A stretch of 64,000 nucleotides of DNA from Phascolarctos cinereus (lineage: Eukaryota > Chordata > Mammalia > Diprotodontia > Phascolarctidae), in NCBI RefSeq assembly GCF_002099425.1, contig NW_018344024.1, positions 2,666,001 to 2,730,000 on the forward strand. Reading direction: 5' to 3'. Below, piece by piece: positions 57,976 to 64,000 of this stretch. Position 1 is the stretch's first letter. Each line of letters opens with the position of its first letter. The position numbers and the translations under genes were made by a program. A model generated the notes under the pieces. That model did not search any database and was not told the DNA's origin. It saw only the letters and a list, made by a program, of their open reading frames with translations.

Positions 57976-59740
57976 TATGCTCCTAAGCTAATGTGTAGTA
58001 TTGATGCTATGGAACAGACATTTTCAGTTCCAAAGAACTGAAAAATTTTATAGAAATAACCCATTTATCGATAAGAACATTTCAGAATCAACTAGCTTAG
58101 CTATACTTAACTACACTTTAATTCTAAGTTGTCATCTTTAAACTACTTGGAATGTCAGTGGGGTTAGAGCTTAGCCTTAAGCTTCTATACCCATTTCTAA
58201 CTAGAACAATAGGTCTAATAAAAAGGCAGAAAAGAATTTGTTATTTAATTGAAAAGGCATTTCATTGTTGGAGAGTCATCCTCTTTGATTGAAAGATGGA
58301 ATTGTTTCAAAATTGTATAACTTATGCAGATTCATAGAATTGGCAGAGAGCTTGGGATGAAAAAAGTACTTTTTGAAGGATGAAAATTATCATTAAGGTA
58401 AATCAACAATTATTAGCTCCTTTGCTTTCTGCAGAGAATTTCAAATGATTCCCATATAATTCACTTTTATCCCCAATATATTACATTTATGTAATAGTCT
58501 TGTGATCCTTTGCCAGTACCACTTATTTCTTCTTTTTAACCATTTGGTCTAAAATATATGCTAATGACAAAAGTGATTCCATCACTAACTTTATTGGCAT
58601 ACCACCCTTAAGTTACCTTGCTTCTTTTAAATTAAATATGCCCAGTCAGAGCTACATTTCAATTGAGGGCCACAATCCACCCATTCTCAAGATTGTCTAA
58701 CATAGAATTAGACTCCAAGAATTTGGACTTCTAGTACATTCTTGTCTTCATCCTCCCTTCACCTTCTTTTTATAGTTGAAAGTATTTTGATTATACGTTC
58801 AGGACGCAAAGCAAAAATGAGCTCCTGGTAGATATAGTCCAACCCTAGCCAGAAGCTTACCATTCATTTTCATTTTTTATCCAGAAATCCAAATTCCATT
58901 CTCAGATACCACCCACTTAACAATATGTTCACTTCTCAATTTTTTTCTATTTTCATCTATATTCCTTGCTTTCAATGTGAAATATTGAAAGAAATATGTC
59001 CTGTTCCTTCATGCATTAAGTTGCTTGGCCAAAATTTCATAATCATTAACAAATGGATTGAATTTTTCTCCTGGAATTATCAGTTGTGCATACATAAATT
59101 ACATGAAATAGTCCTGAGAAGTCTTGGATGGTTTTCAATAAAGTTTTAATATATGTCCTAAGAATGAAATAGGCCACTCTACTGTTGTTATCAAATCATG
59201 CCATTTCTGTCTCATTACCACTCAAGTAGGACTCTCCAAAGATCATTTCTCTTTTTTTCTTCCTCTAATGCTTGTTACATGATTGATATACCATACAGCA
59301 GCATCTGTCCTCCTTTATCACATATTTTAGCAAAAATAGTTATTCATTCCTCAAAATATTCATCTTATGTCTCTTCAGGAAGAGACTAATTTATTTCTTT
59401 TAATTTTTTCTACCTTTGTTTTCTTTTAGCACCAAGTCATCAATTGCTTTTTTTCCTCTGAGATGTTCTTCTACCTCTAAATTCCAGAACCAGGATAAGA
59501 TTATTCTCTATCTTTTCTAATCTGTTTTTTCTCCTTATCTATTTGTGCACTTTGTGCAGAAGATACCAGTTATACTCTTAACATATGACATGACTAAACT
59601 ATAAATAGCAAAAGCAATTAGAAGTTTCACAGGTCTTCTGAGGTCACTCTATTGGCTTCTGTTCTGCTCAGGAGCACAAAATAATTTACTTCTGTTTACT
59701 CCGATCTATTATTTGATCCTGCATGAAATATCTATTTGAA
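57976..59740. other. No gene seen
   Basis: About 1.8 kb with no identified repeat. The composition at 58,590-59,560 suggests an old interspersed element, but no landmark lets me name one. Short frames (58,925-59,149 and 59,198-59,389) look non-coding. Confidence 0.4.
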
Positions 59741-59744
59741 GATA

Positions 59745-60015
59745 GCTATCAGCTAGGTGGCACAACAGACAGATAGCTAGACTCAGAGTCAGGAAAACCT
59801 GAATTGAAAATCTGTCCTTATAGGATTACTAGCTGTGAGAGCCAGGACCAGTTATTTAACCACTGTCAATTTCCTCGCCTGATAAATGGAGAAAATAATA
59901 GCATCTACCTGTGAGAGTGATTGTGAGGCTTCAATGAGATAATTATAAAATGTTCCAAAAACTTTAAAGCCTTATGTAAATGCTATGATGATAATAATAG
60001 TAATAACAACAATAT
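59745..60015 (+). mobile_element. THER/MIR-type marsupial SINE, plus strand
   Basis: Head 'cagctaggtggcacaaca', 'agtcaggaaaacctgaattg', 'attactagctgtgagagcc', 'atggagaaaataatagcatc', 'gagtgattgtgaggcttcaa', 'tgagataattataaaatg' and a microsatellite-like end (AATA/ACA units). Confidence 0.8.
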
Positions 60016-60099
60016 TATCATCCTGTATGCCATTCTGCTCAAGGGTAAATAGGTCCAACTCACTCAAAGAATTTTATATGGCATGCTCTTTTGGGCCTT

Positions 60100-61702
60100 T
60101 TAATAAAAATAATTATATTATATATATGAGGTAATGTAAAACATATTTCCATACTAGTCATTTTGTAAAAGATAACTCATGAAAATTAAATAATAAAAAT
60201 AAATAAAGTAAAAAATATCTGCTTCAATCTGCATTCAGTGTTCATCAATTTTCTCTCTTGAGGAGGAAAGCATTTTCACAATGGCTCCTTTGGAGCAGTC
60301 TTGGATCATTATCTTCATCACAGTAGCTCAATCTTTCACAGTTCATCATCTTTACAATATTGCTGTTACTGTGAAAAGTCTTCTCCTGGTTCTGCTCACT
60401 TCATTTTGCATGAGTTTATATAAGTTTTCTCAAATTTTTTCTGAAACCCTCCTGCTTGTCATTTCTTATGGAATGGTAATATTCTATCACAATCATATTC
60501 CACAACATGTGCAGCCATTCCTCAATTTATTGGAATTCCCTCAATTTCTAAGTCTCTGCCACCTCAAAAGAGTTGGCAGAAATATTTTTGTACAAATAGG
60601 TTCTTTTGCTTTTCCTTTGATCTCTTTGGGAAACAAATTATGTAGAGGTATTTCTGGGTCAAAATGTGTTAAGAATTTTGTAGCACTTTGGGCATAGTTA
60701 CAAATTGTTTTCACAATGTTTGCATGAGTTGACAACTCCACTGACAGTGTAGTAATGTCCCAAATTTCTGCATACCCTCTGGAGTTTGTTATTTTATTTT
60801 TCTGTGATTTTATGCAATCTGATGGTGTGAGGTGGTATCTTAGAGATATTTTAATTTTCATTTCTCTAATAAACATTGATTCAGAAATATTTTCATTGGA
60901 GTATTAATAGCTTTGATTTCTTCTCCCAAAAACTGTCTGTTCATATCCTTTGGCCAATTATTAACTGGGAAATCGTTCTTTTTTTTTACATAAATTTGGC
61001 TCAGTTCCATATATTTTGAAGAAATGAGGCTTTTACAAGAGAAACTTGCTAAATTTTTCTCCCAATTTCTTCATTTCCTTCTAATTTTGGCTGCATTAAT
61101 TTTGTTTGTGCAAATGCTTTTTAAGTTTATGTAATCAAAATTAGCTATTTTACTTCCCATAAATAATCTCGATATCTTGTTTGGTCATAAACTCTTCTTC
61201 CCTTATGCATAGACAAAGCAGATACAAGTTTCCCATGCTCCCCTAATTTATTTATACTACCCCTAATGCCTAAATCATTAATTTATTTTTACTTAACCTC
61301 GGTATTTAATATGAGATTTATTGATGCATGATTTATTGGTTTATGGTTTGTTTCTGCTGAACTGGTTTCCAGTTTTCCCAGCAATTTTTATCAGATATTG
61401 GGGTCTTAACTGTTTTATGGATGAATTAATCTATTTCACCTCCATAGTTATGATTACTAACTGTTCATTTGCCTCCATTCTATTTTATTTTTTTCTTTCC
61501 CTCGCTACTATTATTGTCTCTCCTATAAAGTTTGTTATGCTTCTGACCACTGCCTTCCTTTATTTCCCCTCCCTTTGTCACTTTCCCTTTCTCTCATCCC
61601 CTTCTCTTCCTACTTCCTTGTTGGGTAAAATTGATTTCTACTACCCAGTATGTGTGGGTATGCATATGTACATATGTGTGTATACACACACATATACACA
61701 TG

Positions 61703-61747
<45 letters not shown>

Positions 61748-63480
61748 TTTTCTCAACTTTGAATCATTTAGTTGTGTGGTGTTCAAGCTTTGCCCACCCT
61801 CCTCATTGTCTTCTTCACTCTAAAAGTTCATACTTATGTACCTCTTTTATATGAAACAAATTCCCCATTTCTTCCTCTCCTATCCCCCTTCTCTGAGGGC
61901 ATCACTCTCCTACCTCTTCATTTTAGGTCACATAATCCCAAAATAATTGACTCACTCTTACACCCTCTTTCTATGTACAACCCTTTAAATTCCCTAATAA
62001 TGATAAAATTATTAGATGATACAAGTATCATCTCCCCACATAGGAATATAAACAATTTAACTTTCTTGAATTCCTTAAGATTTCTCTTTCATGTTTATCT
62101 TTTTCTGCTTCTTAAGTATTTTGTCTGAAAGTCAAATTTTCTACTGAGCTTTGCTCTTTTCCTTAGTAATGCTTGAAGGTCCTCTATTTCATAAAATACC
62201 TTTTTTTCCCCTTCAAAGAATTTTATTTGGTTTTGCTGGGTAGATTATTCTTGATTCCAATCTCAGTTCTTTTTTCCTTCCAGAATACCATGTGTTCAGC
62301 CTTCTGATCCTTTAATGTAGAAGCTGCTAAATCTTGTGCGTTTCTGACTGTGGCTCCAATGTATTTGAATGTTTTCTTTTTCTTTTTTTTTTCTCACTGC
62401 TTGAAATATTTTCTCTTTGACTTGGGAATTCAGAAATTTGCCATAAATATTCCTGGAAGCTTTCATTTTGGATCTCTTTTAGGTGGTGATCAGTAAATTC
62501 CTTTTATTTTTGTTTTACCTCAGGTCCTATGATACTCTGGGCAGATTTCCTTGATTTCTTAAAATATGATTTCTAGACTCTTTCTTTTATTATATTTTTC
62601 AGGTAACACAATAATTCTTAAATTCCATTTTCTCAATCTATTTTCCGGTTCAGTTAATTTTGTGATGAGATATTTCTCATTACCTTCTCTTTTTTGAGTC
62701 TTTTGACTTCGTTTTGTTTATTCTTAGTGTCTCATTTAGCTCCTACCTGCCTAAATCCAATTTTTAAGGACTATTTTCTTTATTGAACTTTTATACCTTT
62801 TTTTAAAATGTGGTTAATTTTTTAAGGCTTTATTTGCTTCAGTATTTTTGTGCCTCTTTTATCAAAATGTTGTCTTTACATTTATTCACCTAATGTTTTC
62901 CCTTATAATTTTTATTTTATTTTTAAAATTATTTTTAGTTCTTCGAGAAATACTTATTAGGCTTGGTTCCAATTAATCTTTTTTTTCTTCAAGGCTTGGC
63001 TTGTAATTGTTTTTACTTCACTGACTTCTTCTGAGTTTGTGTCTTGATCTTCCCTATCACCATAATAGCTTATTATAATCAGATGCTTTTTGTTGTTGTT
63101 GTTGTTGCTCTTTGTACATTTTTCCATCCTAACTCTTGATTTTGAATTTTATGTAAATGTTGGCCTTTGTTCCTAGCATTGAGGGAGAGGGGTTCTCTCT
63201 TAAGCTTCAGGCTTTTTCACATTGCTGTTTTCAGAGTCAGTTCTGGGTGTTTCGAAGTATTCAGTGCTTTCAAGGTAGTGTGATAAGAAGAGAGGTGTGG
63301 TAAATGCTCTCTTGGTCTGTACTTCTTCCTTATCCAGGATGATGACTGCTCCCTTTGGAAAGCAATCCAAATTGCTTCTCAAATTCCCTTTTCCTTTGCA
63401 CCAAAAATTATGCTGTTCTTCAGGGTCCTTTTTTTTCTTGTGGCTGGAAGTGATACTGTTCTCATGGGACAGTGGAAGAG
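60100..63480 (-). mobile_element. L1 copy L, 3'UTR to 5'UTR with ORF2 core deleted, minus strand
   Basis: From the 3' end at about 60,100: 3'UTR and ORF2 C-terminal part to about 61,405, then a jump to the first codons of ORF2 and the spacer at about 61,410 ('tccatagttatgattactaa'). About 2.7 kb (most of endonuclease plus reverse transcriptase) is missing. The pyrimidine-rich (on plus) spacer is 61,480-61,625 and a (CA)n sits at 61,709. ORF1 homology runs about 62,160-63,090 ('ctttaatgtagaagctgcta' and 'ggatctcttttaggtggtga', as in 17,040-17,210), and the 5'UTR reaches about 63,480. Old. Frames on either strand here are not genes. Confidence 0.85.
61709..61735. repeat. (CA)n microsatellite in the L1 L spacer
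   Basis: A pure AC run of about 27 bp within a wider TG/CA/TA-rich stretch (61,655-61,748). Confidence 0.95.
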
Positions 63481-63515
63481 TTCATCCCATTCACATTCAC
63501 AGTTCAGAATATAAC
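63470..63515 (-). mobile_element. Short L1 ORF2-start scrap, minus strand
   Basis: 'gaagagttcatcccattcac' followed by 'attcacagtt' equals the ORF2 start region of copy C (about 16,163-16,195), but nothing around it continues the match. Confidence 0.6.
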
Positions 63516-63551
63516 TATCAGAACCTCAGAACTCTCACTCCCTTTTTTTGA

Positions 63552-64000
63552 GCTTTTTAAATAGTATTTTATGTTTTTCCTGAGTTACATTTTAAGAAAA
63601 AAAATTTAGCATTCATTTTTACAAGATTTTGAGTTACAAATTTTTCTCCCTCCCTCTTTCCCCATCCACTCTTCTGAAAATGGTAGGCAGTTTAGTATAG
63701 TTGATATATGTACTATCATGTAAAAATATCTCCTTATTAGTCACAGTTATGAAAGAAGAAACAGATCAAAAGAAAAAAAGCACAAGAAGAATAAAATAAG
63801 TGAAAAAAATGCTCCAATCAATATTCAGAGTCCATTAGTTCTTTATCTGGACATGGATAGCATTTTTCTTGATGAGGCTTTTGCACTTGTCTTTCATCGT
63901 GTTGCCAAGAAGAGCTGAGTCATTCATAGTTGTTCACCACACAATGTTGCTGATAGTGTGTACAATGTTTTCCTGGTTCTTCTCACTTCACTTTGCATTG
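63552..64000 (-). mobile_element. L1 copy M, 3' end, continues beyond window
   Basis: AT-rich terminus, 'acaagattttgagttacaaa', 'aaatggtaggcagtttagta', the 3'UTR and the beginning of the ORF2 C-terminal segment ('cacacaatgttgctgatagt'). Its closest counterpart in the window is L1 B (10,965-11,540), so the two probably belong to the same subfamily. Confidence 0.88.

Noticed and set aside
61321-61854. 177-codon plus-strand frame as a membrane protein
   Set aside because: It is antisense to L1 L, crosses its ORF2 deletion junction and a (CA)n microsatellite. The hydrophobicity comes from the pyrimidine-rich spacer.

Overview
This window is mammalian, and more precisely marsupial, non-coding DNA. 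It is AT-rich and holds no gene that looks able to encode a host protein and no functional RNA gene that I can support. The marsupial assignment rests on repeats. There are several tRNA-headed SINEs with the head 'ggcagctaggtggcacagtgg' type and a CORE domain ('agctgtgtgaccctgggcaa' type). One SINE tail is shared with RTE/BovB elements ('ttgttgttgttcagtca' read in reverse). There are also many L1 copies of one divergent, non-placental type.

Layout. 1-9,780 is mostly unique or very old sequence with an ancient L1 piece, MIR-like SINEs, two marsupial SINEs and L2 ends. 9,785-26,863 is a 17-kb pile of at least five L1 copies (A-E), all on the minus strand and inserted into one another. Its core is a nearly full-length, relatively young L1 (copy C, 12,166-18,630) with recognisable 5'UTR, ORF1, spacer, ORF2 (endonuclease and reverse transcriptase) and 3'UTR. 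Copy C may carry about 600 bp of transduced flank (11,556-12,165). Copy D (20,346-26,763) hosts an RPL17 processed pseudogene (23,102-23,788) with a clear target-site duplication, and two short interspersed repeats.

26,864-38,730 is quieter: a (GT)n tract, an L1 3' end (F), a solo-LTR-like fossil, an L1 3' end (G), MIR-like SINEs and several high-complexity non-repeat stretches. 38,733-45,495 is a plus-strand L1 complex (H, I, J). 47,370-52,270 holds plus-strand L2 pieces, including one with a recognisable YADD reverse-transcriptase motif, and a minus-strand CR1/L3 reverse-transcriptase fragment. 52,985-54,345 is L1 K. 57,091-57,241 is a SINE with perfect 17-bp target-site duplications. 60,100-63,480 is L1 L, and 63,552-64,000 is the 3' end of another L1 (M) that runs off the window.

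I did not find a new functional system. The observations most worth a second look concern L1 biology in this marsupial lineage. They are tandem ~333-bp monomers in the L1 5'UTR, a ~660-bp purine-rich spacer between ORF1 and ORF2 retained in several copies, an ORF1 coiled coil built of 54/63-bp modules whose number differs between copies, five copies that have lost the reverse-transcriptase core while keeping both ends, a candidate 3' transduction, and an unidentified ~465-bp insertion inside a CR1/L3 fossil. All coordinates of repeat edges are by eye and carry an uncertainty of tens of bases unless a target-site duplication is named.
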